Positions 33,263 through 44,643 of a stretch of 64,000 bases of DNA are shown piece after piece. The notes under the pieces are model-generated. The model was not told the origin of the DNA. It worked only from the letters and a program-made list of their open reading frames with translations, and did no database searches. Within the stretch, counting starts at the first letter, position 1, and the number at the start of each line of letters is the position of its first letter. The stretch comes from Bidens hawaiensis (taxonomy: Eukaryota > Streptophyta > Magnoliopsida > Asterales > Asteraceae). The translations under genes and the position numbers were made by a program. The DNA is taken from contig JAIQDT010005498.1 in NCBI GenBank assembly GCA_021521415.1, positions 1 through 64,000 on the forward strand. The letters are read 5' to 3'.

Positions 33263-36200
33263 TTACTTGGGATTGATCATCCCATTCAGCTCAACAAGGT
33301 TTTGAAATCTAGTTTTGTCAAACGCTTTCGTAAACATGTCAGCGAAATTATCTAGCGTATCAACCTTTTCGAGCACAATCAGTTTCTTCTCAGCACAATC
33401 CCGTATTAAATGATGACGGATGTCAATATGTTTAGTTTTGTTGTGCTTTACGGGATTGTTAGTTACTGAGATAGCAGCAGTATTATCAATGCAAATAGGA
33501 GTATGAGTGAAATTCAGACCATAATCGCGCAATTGCTGTTGAATCCAAAGAACCTGGGAGCAGCAGTTGGATGCTGCCATGTATTCTGCTTCACAGGTTG
33601 AAATGGCGACTGAGGTCTGCTTCTTGCATTGCCATGACACTAATCTGCCTCCGAGAAACTGACAACCACCTGTTGTTGACTTCCGACTCTGATTGCACCC
33701 TCCATAATCAGAATCCGTGTAGGCGACCAACTCCAAGTCTCCTCCTCTCGTGTACCACAACCCCAGCTTAGGCTTGCCTTTGAGATACCGTAGAATCCTC
33801 TTCGCACCCTTCAAGTGAGATTCCTTTGGGTTTGCCTGAAAGCGAGCACAAAGACAAACTGCAAACATTATATCAGGCCTAGAAGCAGTTAAGTACATTA
33901 AAGAACCTATTATTGCCCGATATTGGGTTGGGTCCACGTCCGCATCATTGTCTGAATCAGCACCCAATTTGTGGTTGACGCAGACTGGAGTATCGTATGG
34001 AGTGATGTCCTCCATCTTGAAGCGTTTTAGAACATCATGGACATACTTAGTCTGATAAATGAACATCCCATCTTTCTTTTGATCAACCTGCAGTCCTAAA
34101 AAGAAAGTTAGTTCACCCATAGCACTCATTTCAAATCTCTTCTTCATGACGGCCTCAAACTCCTGACACATGGCGACTTTTGATGCAGCAAAGATGATGT
34201 CGTCCACGTAAACTTGCACCAGTAGAAAGTCGCTCCCTTTTCTCTTGAAGAACAAAGTGCTATCAATCTTTCCCCGTTCAAAACCATTTTCAAGCAAGTA
34301 GTCGGATAGTGTAGAATACCAGGCCCGAGGGGCCTGATGTAGCCCATACAGTGCTTTACTTAGCTTGTATACGTGATCAGGAAAGTCTGGGTCAGGAAAA
34401 CCCGGAGGTTGCTCAACGTACACAACCTCATCGACTTTACCGTTTAGGAACGCACTCTTCACATCCAACTGAAATACCTTCAACTCCTTATGTGCAGCAA
34501 ATGCCAAAAACAATCGGATGGCTTCCAATCTCGCCACAGGAGCAAACACCTCATTGTAATCGATCCCCTCTTGCTGATTAAAGCCTTTTACAACCAGCCT
34601 CGCCTTGTTCCTGATAATAATCCCTTTCTCATCTCTCTTGTATTTGAAGACCCAATTTGTGCCAATCGCATGCACATTCTTTGGTTTTGCAACCAAGTTC
34701 CATACCTCCATCTTCTTAAACTGGGCTAATTATTCTTGCATGGCTTCGACCCACGAGTTGTCCTTGAGAGCCATTTGATAGTTCTTTGTTTCAATCTGGC
34801 TGATGAAGCAGGTGTACAAGCATTCATTGATTATGCCTGAATCTTTAATGCTTGTATAAACACAGGTGTGCTCATTCAAGCTTTGTCTTGTTTGTACACC
34901 GTCGGTCAAATTACCTATCACATTCTCCAATGGGTGATTTTTGTGAACTCTCGTAATCGGAACCGCACTGACTTGCAGATTGTCTTCCAGATTCGAAGAT
35001 AGCTCATCAGTGGATGATTGTTGTTGAGAGTGAAATGGATTGAAGAATTCCTCTTCAGAAGCGGCAGCAGGGGTATCGACAGTATTTGACGAGGAAGGCT
35101 GACATTCATCATACTTCGGTCGTTGCACATAATTGTCTTCCTCATCATAAATCATCTTCGAAGCAATTCTTTCATCTAATTCTGCACAATCCAAATAAGG
35201 TATATTAAAATATTTGAAAAGTCTATCATAGTCAAAAACCCCAGCGGGTCCCGTGCTTGGTTTTGGTGATTTGTAACTTGTAATATCAGTGTTACAGACC
35301 ACCCCAACCTTGCTGGTCGATGTATTAAAGACTCGTCTGTTGGGAGTCCCAACAATGTATCCGACCAAAATTCCTTTGTCGGCTACTTCACCAAATTTAG
35401 AATTTGTCTTTAATATCGAACACGGGGACCCGAATGGTTCGAGACCACTCAAGTTGGGCTTTCTCCCATGCATAAGTTCATAACATGTTTTATTTAATCT
35501 TTTAACGGTTAACACTCGATTAAGGATATAACAGGCTGTTGCAACAGCTTCAACCCAGAACACCACAGGAAGTTTCGAATCAGCCAGCATGGTTCTGGCT
35601 CCTTCAATTAACGTTCTATTCTTCCTCTCAGCCACTCCATTTTGTTGTGGAGTATACGGAGCGCTGTACTGGTGTTCGATTCCTTTCTGTAAGCAGAAGA
35701 GCTCCATCTGATAGTTCTTGAAGTCAGTCCCATTGTCACTCCTGATGTATTTCTCTTTTTCCCATAATGTTCTCAACTTTGGTAATCAAATTTATTACCA
35801 TCTGAACCGTTTCATCCTTTGACTTCAGGAAATATACCCAAGAGTATCGAGAGAAATCATCAGTGATCACCAAGCAGTACGATGTTCCCCCTAGACTTTT
35901 TACATTCACGGGACCAAAGAGATCCATGTGAAGTAGGTCTAGGGTACTGACTATTGAGTTAACCTTCTTGGTGCGATGGGATTTCTTGTGTTGCTTTCCC
36001 TTTTTGCACGATAAGCATTGATCTTCAAAGTTGAAATTCTTCAAGGGAACACCCAGCACAAGCCCATTCTTGACAATGTAGTTCATTTTCCGAAGATGAA
36101 TATGCCCCATTCTCCTATGCCATAACTCGGACTCCGATTCAGTTGCTTTTGACAGAAGACAAGATTCCTCTGTTGCCATTTCAGTCGACCTCATGTCCAT

Positions 36201-36569
36201 TATATACGTATTCTTTTCTCTTGGAGCCTTCATAACTATCCAATCCTCTGGTATCTTGAAACCAGGATATAGCACGATTGCCTCATTCTTGGTAAAATGT
36301 ACGGTGTAATCTTTGTCACAGATCTGCGAAACACTCAGCAGATTGTGCTTCAGTTCTTCAACAAAATTTGCTTTCTCTAAGGTCATCTTTCCGTTAGTCA
36401 CCGTCCCAATTCCAGTGATCCTTCCACCGCTCTCTCCAGCGAAACTCACTCTTCCTCCCTGAACAGGTTTCCATTCGTGTAACAAACTCTTGTTACCCGT
36501 CATGTGCCGGGAACAGCCGCTGTCTACAACCCATTGATTGTTTGCAGCCCTGTTCAACTGTTCCTGCAC
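33263..36569 (-). pseudogene. Element E pol: protease, integrase, RT, RNase H
   Basis: Copia order. Protease [16 protein letters not shown]-pre-integrase [18 protein letters not shown] with [14 protein letters not shown]; integrase [49 protein letters not shown] (D, D, E visible); [62 protein letters not shown]; RNase [20 protein letters not shown] and [12 protein letters not shown]. Breaks are a frameshift near 35755 (small deletion relative to D) and an in-frame TAA at about 34730. RT-RNase H (33263-34711) is one open stretch of 482 codons. Confidence 0.93.
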
Positions 36570-36584
36570 GATTAAAGCAGATGA

Positions 36585-36622
36585 TTAAAATCTGGGGACC
36601 CAAGACCTATTGGTCTTGGGTC
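36585..36622 (-). other. Element E gag/pol junction: hairpin, UAA stop, acceptor-like CAG
   Basis: A perfect hairpin, 11-bp arms GACCCAAGACC with a 4-base loop, occupies 36597-36622. It is followed on the - strand by an in-frame TAA (36585-36587) and then CTGCTTTAATCGTGCAG. Gag and pol are in the same frame on either side. In E an extra TGA at 36621-36623 opens the hairpin where D has CGA. Confidence 0.65.
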
Positions 36623-39233
36623 AATACATCCCGTACCTTGGCTGTCCAAAGTTAGTATCAGAATAATTTCTGTAAGTCCTAAAAGGATACCTTCTTGGAG
36701 ATTGACTATGAGGCCATCCAAACCTTCGTGAATTAAATGAATTATTACTTAAGGTTTGGTTGTTAGCAGTGAAAAACTGAGATCTTTTTCTTTGAAAACC
36801 TGAATTAGTCCAATTTCTGAACTTTGATGAGTTTTCAGTTTTATCACTATTGTAGTTACTGTTAGTTCTGTTTTCAGTTTTTGAAGGCCTCACCCCTCTG
36901 AATCTCTGCTTCAGAGGGCAATCAGCAATTAGGTGTCCTAATTGATTACATCTGAAACAACTCCTGTGTTCAACTTTCTTTTCAATAGTTGTTTTAGATG
37001 ATGAGGCTGCATTACTGCCCGTTTGTCTCACATATGGTGGGACATACGGGTTTAGTGGAGATTTCTTTTCAGTTGTTTTATGTTTCTCTCCACTTTTTGG
37101 TAACACTGCCTTTTCTTTTGTCTCACTCGACTCGGATGACTTATCCGAGTTTGATGAGACAGGACTAGGAACAGAAATCTTCACATTAGACACAGGCTTA
37201 CTCGTTTCGCCTTTACTAACTTCTGGATCTTTAATAGTTACCTTAACCGGAACTGTCTGACTATAATCAACATCAACAGATTTCTGATTACTAGGATCAT
37301 AAGTGTAATTATGATTGTACGGTGGTGGAACTTCATGATAACCAATTCCTCCCCTTTTAACTGGGGAACCTTGATCACTAACGAGGTGATCAAGTATAGC
37401 GGTGGAATTTCTGAATTTCTCAAGTTTCCTGTTTAGTTCCACCACTTTCACCTGGTGATCAGCTATCTGTTTATCCCTTTCAGCTATTAGTTTGGTTTTC
37501 TCTTCTAACACTTCATAGCTAAGATCAATTACTTGAATTTTTTCAGCTAGATTTGCTTTTAGACTCCTAATATCTTTTTCACTAGCTTTTATTTTTACCT
37601 TGTAACTATTTTCTCTAGCTTTAGTGAAATGATGATCTTCTTTTAAGGTTTTAAATTGAGCATCCAAACTAACATACTGATCAGTTATAGTTGTCAATTG
37701 TTCAGACAGATTTTCACACTTAGTACAAGGGAGTTTGGTACTTACCTCGGTGAGCTGGTCTTTCACATCTGCCATGTAAGCTTCATTTTGAGCTTCTGCC
37801 ATGTAAGCATCACTTTCGCCAGTCACTTTCTCAGTATCTGCAGTTTCGATGTTCGCCAAATTGGCCTGTTCGAAGACTTCTTCAACATGCAGATTCCAGT
37901 TATACTCCCCATTCTGTCTGGATATCATGGCTCTATTATCATTACCACCCCCACTCTGTTGTGTAGACCTGTTTTGACTGCGTTCTACACGTTCATTTGT
38001 GCACTCCTTCGCAAAATGGCCATTCTGTTGACAGTTGTATCACCTGACCTTCGACTTATCAAAACCTGGTCTCTCACCAACAAACTTCCTACCTGTCTTC
38101 TTCATAAACCTCTTAACCCTTCTCACAATCATCGCCATCTGCCACTGCAGATCCATCTCTTCCAGATCATCAGCATCGATCTGATCATAATCTTCATCCA
38201 ATGTTGCAGGATCAACAATCTTACCCTGAATGTAATTTTCATATGAAGCAATGAAAGATGCATAGAGAGCAAACTGCTGTTCAGCAGATTTAACACTCAT
38301 GGGCATCTTCGAGTAGTTATTGTTTGAAACACATGGGGAAAAACTTCCCTTGGTCGCTTGAGGTTTAGAAGCATTTGATCCTCCAGCTACAAAGCACACA
38401 TCACCATTCATGTTGAGAGATACATGACCTTCATGTGTTGAGTTAGCTCCCGACTCTCCTTTTGAGTAGTAAGCAGACGAATCAGACTTCGAACTTGAAC
38501 TTGAGTTAACCTTTGCACCATACATTCCTGGATCTTGAACCTGATCAGTAGGTATCTCTTTTCGAACCATGTTTAGTTCAAAATTTCGTAGCTTGTTAAC
38601 TGCTGTTTCCAGGTCATAGTCGGCAAAGTGTTTGTCTTCTCTCATCAACACAGTGTACATCTCCCATTTCGGTGGGAGAGCATCAAGAAGCTTTTCAACA
38701 ATTTCATCTTCTTTGTAAGTAATGGAGTAGTTGTTGAGTTCGGTCATCAGATGATAATATCTAGTAATGATATCATCAAGTGATTCATTCTTCAAGTACT
38801 TGAATACCGAGAATTGGGTTTTAAGTAGTTTAATCTTTGAAGCACGAATTCCCACATTACCCTCAAAACGGTTTTCAAGTGCTTCCCAAAGCTCTCTAGC
38901 AGTTTTATACTTTCTGAAGGTGTGAAGAATCTCTTGTGGAAGAGCCATAGTAATCGCTGCATGAGCTTTGCTCTCAGCCTCATACATTTTCTTTTCTTCT
39001 TCTTCCATCTCTTTGTATTTCTTGATCTGATCATGACCCTCATACTCAGCAGTTGGTGGAATGTACCCCTCTTGAATGCACACCCACATTTTAGCATCTT
39101 GATACTTGACATATTGTTCAAACCTATTCTTCCACGCAACATAATCGGTTTTCTTAAGCATCTTCGGTGCCTTTGTAGCTGAACCCGCTTCCACTTCCAT
39201 CTTCACCAGTTCCGTAATATTTATTGAAGTCAT
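36621..39233 (-). pseudogene. Element E gag with coiled coil and two CCHC knuckles
   Basis: Starts [21 protein letters not shown] copia gag core of the UBN2 type follows ([49 protein letters not shown]). At 38038-38040 TGT has become TGA, removing the first Cys of the knuckle [13 protein letters not shown]. The frame then gives a long coiled coil (SEQLTTITDQYVSLDAQFKT, AERDKQIADHQVKVVELNRK), a Ser/Lys-rich stretch and a second knuckle CFRCNQLGHLIADC, ending at 36621. A long C-terminal gag extension fits the SIRE lineage. Confidence 0.9.
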
Positions 39234-39289
39234 CTTTCACGAAACACAAAGAAACCCGAAAAAATAAAAATTTTATTTTTAACAGTACT

Positions 39290-39560
39290 GTAGGCGAAGT
39301 TGTGGATAACTTCGCTTAAGTCTGAACTTCGCTGATTATGAACTTCGCTTCCTTTTTAAATTCGCCTGATTCGGCGAAGTTGTAGATAACTTCGCTTAAG
39401 GTAAGCGAAGTTGTGAGGTAGGCGAAGTTGTGGGTAACTTCGCTTGAGATAAGCGAACTTGAGAAGGTAGGCGAAGTTGTGGATAACTTCGCTTAACCTT
39501 ATATCTTCGCCGAAACCCTACGAACAGTGACGGCAACTTCGCCTGATGAACACGAGGTTT
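39290..39560. repeat. GGCGAAGTT palindrome array in the E leader, before gag
   Basis: At least four palindromes of the type GGCGAAGTTGTGGATAACTTCGCT between 39292 and 39510, plus unpaired copies, ending with CAACTTCGCCTG near 39543. It lies between the primer site and the gag start, so it is in the transcribed leader. Confidence 0.87.
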
Positions 39561-39729
39561 TTGCAGGTTTGATTTCTGGATTTTACGAGGTTTGTGAAGG
39601 TGTAATGGGTAGTTTATGATGGTAGGAGGTGAGTATAACACAAAAACTCGATAAACACGTCCCGCGAATAGTCGAACGGAACGATTTCTACACCCGCGTG
39701 ATAATCCCGAACCACAATCACTAGCAAAA

Positions 39730-39741
39730 GCTCTTATACCA
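39730..39741 (-). other. Element E primer-binding site, one mismatch
   Basis: TGGTATAAGAGC on the - strand; D and F have TGGTATCAGAGC. Two bases from the 5' LTR end. Confidence 0.88.
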
Positions 39742-39743
39742 AT

Positions 39744-40166
39744 TGTAGGTTCCCAGCCGGATCTACACGAGATATCTCGTTCTACATAGGTGCGGAATCC
39801 CTACGTAAGACGTTACGAGCGTAGAAGACGATACGAGTTAACACGATCGAACACACGTTACAATAAACAAATACTCGTTATATTGCAACCTTAAACACGT
39901 GATATCAATCACTGATTACAGGACTCGTAAACATGTAAACTAATAAACTGACTGAATAATGAAAACATAAGCCGTAACTTATGTTTATATAATCACGACA
40001 ACTTCGCCTGGCATGTTCAGGCGAAGTTGTCCCTAACTTCGCTTAGTTCACAAGTTCGCCTGTATCAGCGAACTTGTGAGCTAACTTCGCTTACATACAA
40101 AAACACAAATCTAACAAACTCGATTACAGACACTTGACACTGAACTACTGACATCATGCACCAACA
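39744..40166 (-). repeat. Element E 5' LTR
   Basis: 423 bp, with an intact hairpin at 39998-40030 (13-bp arms ACAACTTCGCCTG, 7-base loop) and TATA box TTATATAAA at 39984-39992 on the - strand. GTTTG target copy follows at 40167-40171. Confidence 0.95.
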
Positions 40167-40171
40167 GTTTG

Positions 40172-42909
40172 CCTGAAAGCGAGCACAAAGACAAACTGCA
40201 AACATAATATCAGGTCTTGAAGCAGTTAAGTACATTAAAGAACCTATGATTGCCCGATATTGGGTGGGGTCCAAGTCTGCATCACTGTCTGAATCAGCAC
40301 CCAATTTATGGTTGACGCAAACTGGAGTATCAAATGGAGTGCTGTCCTCCATCTTGAAGCGTTTGAGAACGTCATGGACATACTTAGTCTGATGAATGAA
40401 CATCCCATCTTTCTTCTGATCAACCTGCAGTCCTAAAAAGAAAGTTAGTTCACCCATAGCACTCATTTTAAACCTCTGTTTCATGATGGCTTCAAACTCC
40501 TGACACATGGCGACTTTTGATGCAGCGAAGATGATGTCATCCACGTAGACTTGAACCAGAAGAAAGTCTCTTCCATTTCTCTTAACGAACAGTGTACTAT
40601 CTATCCTTCCCCTTTCAAATTCATTCTCAAGCAAGTAATCGGATAAAGTTGAGTACCAGGCACGAGGGGCCTGATGTAGCCCATATAGCGCTTTACTTAG
40701 CTTGTACACGTGATCAGGAAAGTCTGGGTCTAGTAAAACCCGGAGGTTGCTCAACGTACACTACCTCATCGACTTTACCGTTAAGAAACACACTCTTCAC
40801 GTCTAACTGGAACACCTTCATCTCCTTGTGTGCCGCAAATGCCAAAAACAGTCGAATCGCTTCCAATCTCGCCACAGGAGCAAACACTTCATTGTAGTCG
40901 ATCCCCTCTTGCTGATTAAAACCCTTTACAACCAGCCTCGCCTTGTTCCTGATAATTATCCCTTTTTCATCTCTCTTGCATTTGAAAACCCATTTTGTGC
41001 CAATCGCATGCACATTTTTCGGTTTTGCAACCAAATTCCATACCTCCATCTTCTTGAACTGGGCTAACTCTTCTTGCATGGCTTCAACCCACGAGCTGTC
41101 CTTGAGAGCCATTTGATAGTTCTTTGGTTCAATCTGGCTGATGAAGCAGGTGTACAAGCAATCGTTAATGATGTATGTATCTTTAATGCTTGTGTAAACA
41201 CAGGTGTGCTCATTCAAGCTTTGTCTTGTTTGTACACCGTCGGACAGATCACCTATCACGTTCTCCAAAGGGTGATTTTTGTGAGCTCTCGTAGTCGGAA
41301 CCGAACTGACTTGCAGATTGTCTTCCAGGTTCGAAGGTAGCTCATCAATGGGTGATTGTTGTTGAGAGTGAAACGGATTGAAGAATTCCTCTTCAGTAGA
41401 GGCAGCAGGGGTATCGACAGCATTTGACGAGGAAGGTTGACATTCATCGTATAGCGGTCTTTGCACAAAATTGTCTTCCTCGTCATAAAGCATCTTCGTA
41501 GCTATTCTCTTATCAACTTCTGCACAATCCAAGTAAGGCATGTTAAAAGATTTAAAAAGCATATCATAGTCGAAAGCACCAGCGGGTCCCGTGCTTGGTA
41601 TTGGTGATTTGTAATTTGTGATGTCAGTGTTACACACCACCTCAATCTTGCTGGTCGATAGATTAAAGACTCGTCTGTTGGGAGTCCCAACAACATATCC
41701 GACTAAAATACCTTTGTCGGCTACTTCACCAAATTTTGAGTTCGTCTTTAATATCGAACACGGGGACCCGAATGATTCGAGACCACTCAAGTTAGGCTTT
41801 CTCCCATGCATAAGTTCATAACATGTTTTATTCAATCTTTTAACAGTTAACACTCTATTAAGGATATAACAGGCTGTTGCAACAGCTTCAGCCCAGAACA
41901 CCACAGGAAGTTTCGAATCAGCCAGCATGGTTCTGGCTCCTTCAACTAACGTTCTGTTCTTCCTCTCAGCCACCCCATTTTGTTGCGGAGTATACGGGGC
42001 GCTGTACTGGTGGTCTATCCCTTTCTGTAAGCAGAAGATCTCCAACTGATAGTTTTTGAACTCTTTCCCATTGTCACTCCTGATGTATTTAACCTTTTTC
42101 CCCATAATATTTTCAACCTTGGTAATCAAATTTATTACCATCTGAACCGTTTCATCCTTTGTCTTTAGGAAATATACCCAAGAATATCGAGAGAAATTAT
42201 CAGTGATCACCAAACAGTATGATGTTCCACCTAGGCTTTTTACATTCACGGGACCGAAGAGATCCATGTGAAGTAGGTCTAGGGTACTGACTATTGAATT
42301 AACCTTCTTGGTGTGATGGGATTTCTTGTGTTGCTTTCCCTTTTTGCACGATAAGCATTGGTCTTCAAAGTTGAAATTTTTCAAGGGAACACCCAGCACC
42401 AGCCCATTCTTGACAATGTAGTTCATTTTCCGAAGATGAATATGCCCCATTCTTTGATGCCATAACACGGACTCCGATTCAGTTGCTTTTGACAGAAGAC
42501 ACGATTTTTCTGTTGCCATCTCAGTCGACCTCATGTCTATAACATACGTATTCTTTTCCCTTGGAGCCTTCATTACTATCCAATCCTCTGGTATCTTGAA
42601 ACCAGGATACAGTACGATCGCTTCATTCTTGGTAAAGTGCACAGTGTAATCTTTGTCACAGATCTGTGATACACTCAGCAGATTATGCTTCAGTTCTTCA
42701 ACGAAATTCACTTTCTCTAACGTCATTTTACCGTTAGTCACCGTCCCAATTCCAATAATCCTTCCACCACTCTCTCCAGCAAAACTCACTCTTCCTCCCT
42801 GAACAGGTTTCCATTCGTGTAACAAGTTCTTGTTACCCGTCATGTGCCGGGAACAGCCGCTATCCACAACATATAGATTGTTTGCAGCCCTGTTCAACTG
42901 TTTCTGCAC
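40172..42909 (-). pseudogene. Element D pol: protease, integrase and most of RT
   Basis: A 731-codon open stretch (42909-40714) holds protease [16 protein letters not shown]-pre-integrase [15 protein letters not shown], integrase [49 protein letters not shown], and RT up to VYVEQPPGF. An extra base near 40733 shifts the frame; the next frame (to 40168) carries [33 protein letters not shown] and [19 protein letters not shown], where E is inserted. RNase H follows at 27756. It is better preserved than its E counterpart up to the frameshift. Confidence 0.93.
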
Positions 42910-42924
42910 GATTAAAGCAGAGGA

Positions 42925-42962
42925 TTAAAATCTGGGGACCCAAGACCTATTGGTCTTGGGTC
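42925..42962 (-). other. Element D gag/pol junction: hairpin, UAA stop, acceptor-like CAG
   Basis: The same hairpin as in E (arms GACCCAAGACC, loop of 4) lies at 42937-42962, the in-frame TAA at 42925-42927, then CTCTGCTTTAATCGTGCAG. The pol frame starts seven codons after the stop, in the gag frame. Confidence 0.65.
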
Positions 42963-43814
42963 GATACATCCCGTACTTTGGCTGTCCAAAGTTAGTATTA
43001 GAATGATATCTGTAAGTCCTAAAAGGATACCTTCTTGTAGATTGACTATGAGGTCATCCAAACCTTCGTGAATTAAATGAATTATTACTAATGGTTTGGT
43101 TGTTAACAGGGAAAAACTGAGATCGATTTCTTTGAAAACCTGGATTAGTCCAATGTCTGAACTTTGATGAGTTTTCATTTTTACCATTATAGTGATTACT
43201 GTTAGTTCTATTCTCAGTTTTCGAAGGCCTCATACCTCTAAATCTCTGCTTCAGAGGGCAATCAGCAACCAGGTGTCCTATTTGATTGCATCTGAAACAA
43301 CTCCTGTGTTCAACTTTCGTATCAATAGTTGTTTTAGATGTTGAGGCTGCATTACCGCCCGTTTGTCTAACGTATGGTGGGACATACGGGTTTAGTGGAG
43401 AATTCTTTTAAGTTGTTTTATTTTCCTCTCCACGTTTTGGTAACACAGCCTCTTGTTTTGTCTCACTCGACTCGGATGACTTCTCCGAATTTGATGAGAC
43501 AGGACTAGGAACAGAAATCTTAATATTAGAAACAGGCTTACTCGTTTCGCCTTTACTAACTTCTGGATCTTTAATCGTAACCTTAACCGGAACTGTCTGG
43601 CCAATTTCAACATCAACGGATTTCTGATTACTAGGATCATAAGTGTAGTTATGATTATAAGGTGGTGGAACTTCATTATATCCAATTCCTCCCCTTTTAA
43701 CTGGGGAACGTTGATCACTTACGAGGTGATCAAGTATAGCGGATGAATTTCTGAATTGCTCAAGTTTGCTGTTTAGTTCCACCACTTTCACCTGGTGATC
43801 AGCTATCTGTTTAT

Positions 43815-44643
43815 CCCTTTCAGCTATTAGTTTGGTTTTCTCTTCTAACACTTCATAGCTAAGATCAATTACTTGAATTTTTTCAGCTAGATTTGCTTTT
43901 AGACTCCTAATATCTTTTTCACTAGCTTTTATTTTTACCTTGTAACTATTTTCTCTAGCTTTAGTGAAATGATGATCTTCTTTTAAGGTTTTAAATTGAG
44001 CATCCAAACTAACATACTGATCAGTTATAGTTGTCAATTGTTCAGACAGATTTTCACACTTAGTACAAGGGAGTTTGGTACTTACCTCGGTGAGCTGGTC
44101 TTTCACATCTGCCATGTAAGCTTCATTTTGAGCTTCTGCCATGTAAGCTTCACTTTCGCCAGTCACTTTCTCAGTATCTGCAGTTTCGATGTTCGCCAAA
44201 TTGGCCTGTTCGAAGACTTCTTCAACATGCAGATTCCAGTTATCCCTTTCAGCTATTAGTTTGGTTTTCTCTTCTAACACTTCATAGCTAAGATCAATTA
44301 CTTGTATTTTTTCAGCTAGACTGGCTTTAAGACTTCTGATATCTTTCTCACTAGGTTTTATTTTTACCTTGTAACTATTTTCTCTAGCTTTAGTGTAATG
44401 ATGATCTTCTTTTAATGTTTTAAACTGAGCATCCAAACTAACAAACTGATCAGTTATTGTTTTCAATTGTTCAGACAGATTTTCACATTTCGTACAAGGG
44501 AGTTTAGTACTTACCTCGGAGAGCTGGTCTGTCACTTCTGCCATGTAAGCTTGATTTTCTCCGGTCACTTTCTCACTTCCTGCAGTTTCGATGGTCACCA
44601 AATTGGCCTGTTCGAACACTTCCTCCACATGCAGATTCCAGTT
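43815..44643 (-). repeat. In-frame tandem duplication of the gag coiled coil in D
   Basis: Unit 1 (about 44242-44643, 134 codons) and unit 2 (about 43815-44241, 143 codons) both start NWNLHVEEVFEQANL and end KTKLIAERD. Unit 2 is nearly identical to the single unit of E, while unit 1 differs at many sites, including lacking a 10-residue AEAQNEA-type insert. Confidence 0.9.

Larger units (their letters stand above)
27762..40166 (-). mobile_element. Element E: SIRE-like copia retrotransposon with extra ORF, inserted in D
   Basis: Target duplication GTTTG at 27757-27761 and 40167-40171. LTRs of 423 bp (27762-28184, 39744-40166) differ at four positions. It has the same architecture and orientation as D but is a distinct subfamily: LTRs clearly diverged from those of D, a single coiled-coil unit in gag, and a full-length aORF. 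Gag, pol and aORF each carry one or two breaks. The insertion point is inside the D RT/RNase H codons for [10 protein letters not shown]. Confidence 0.95.
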
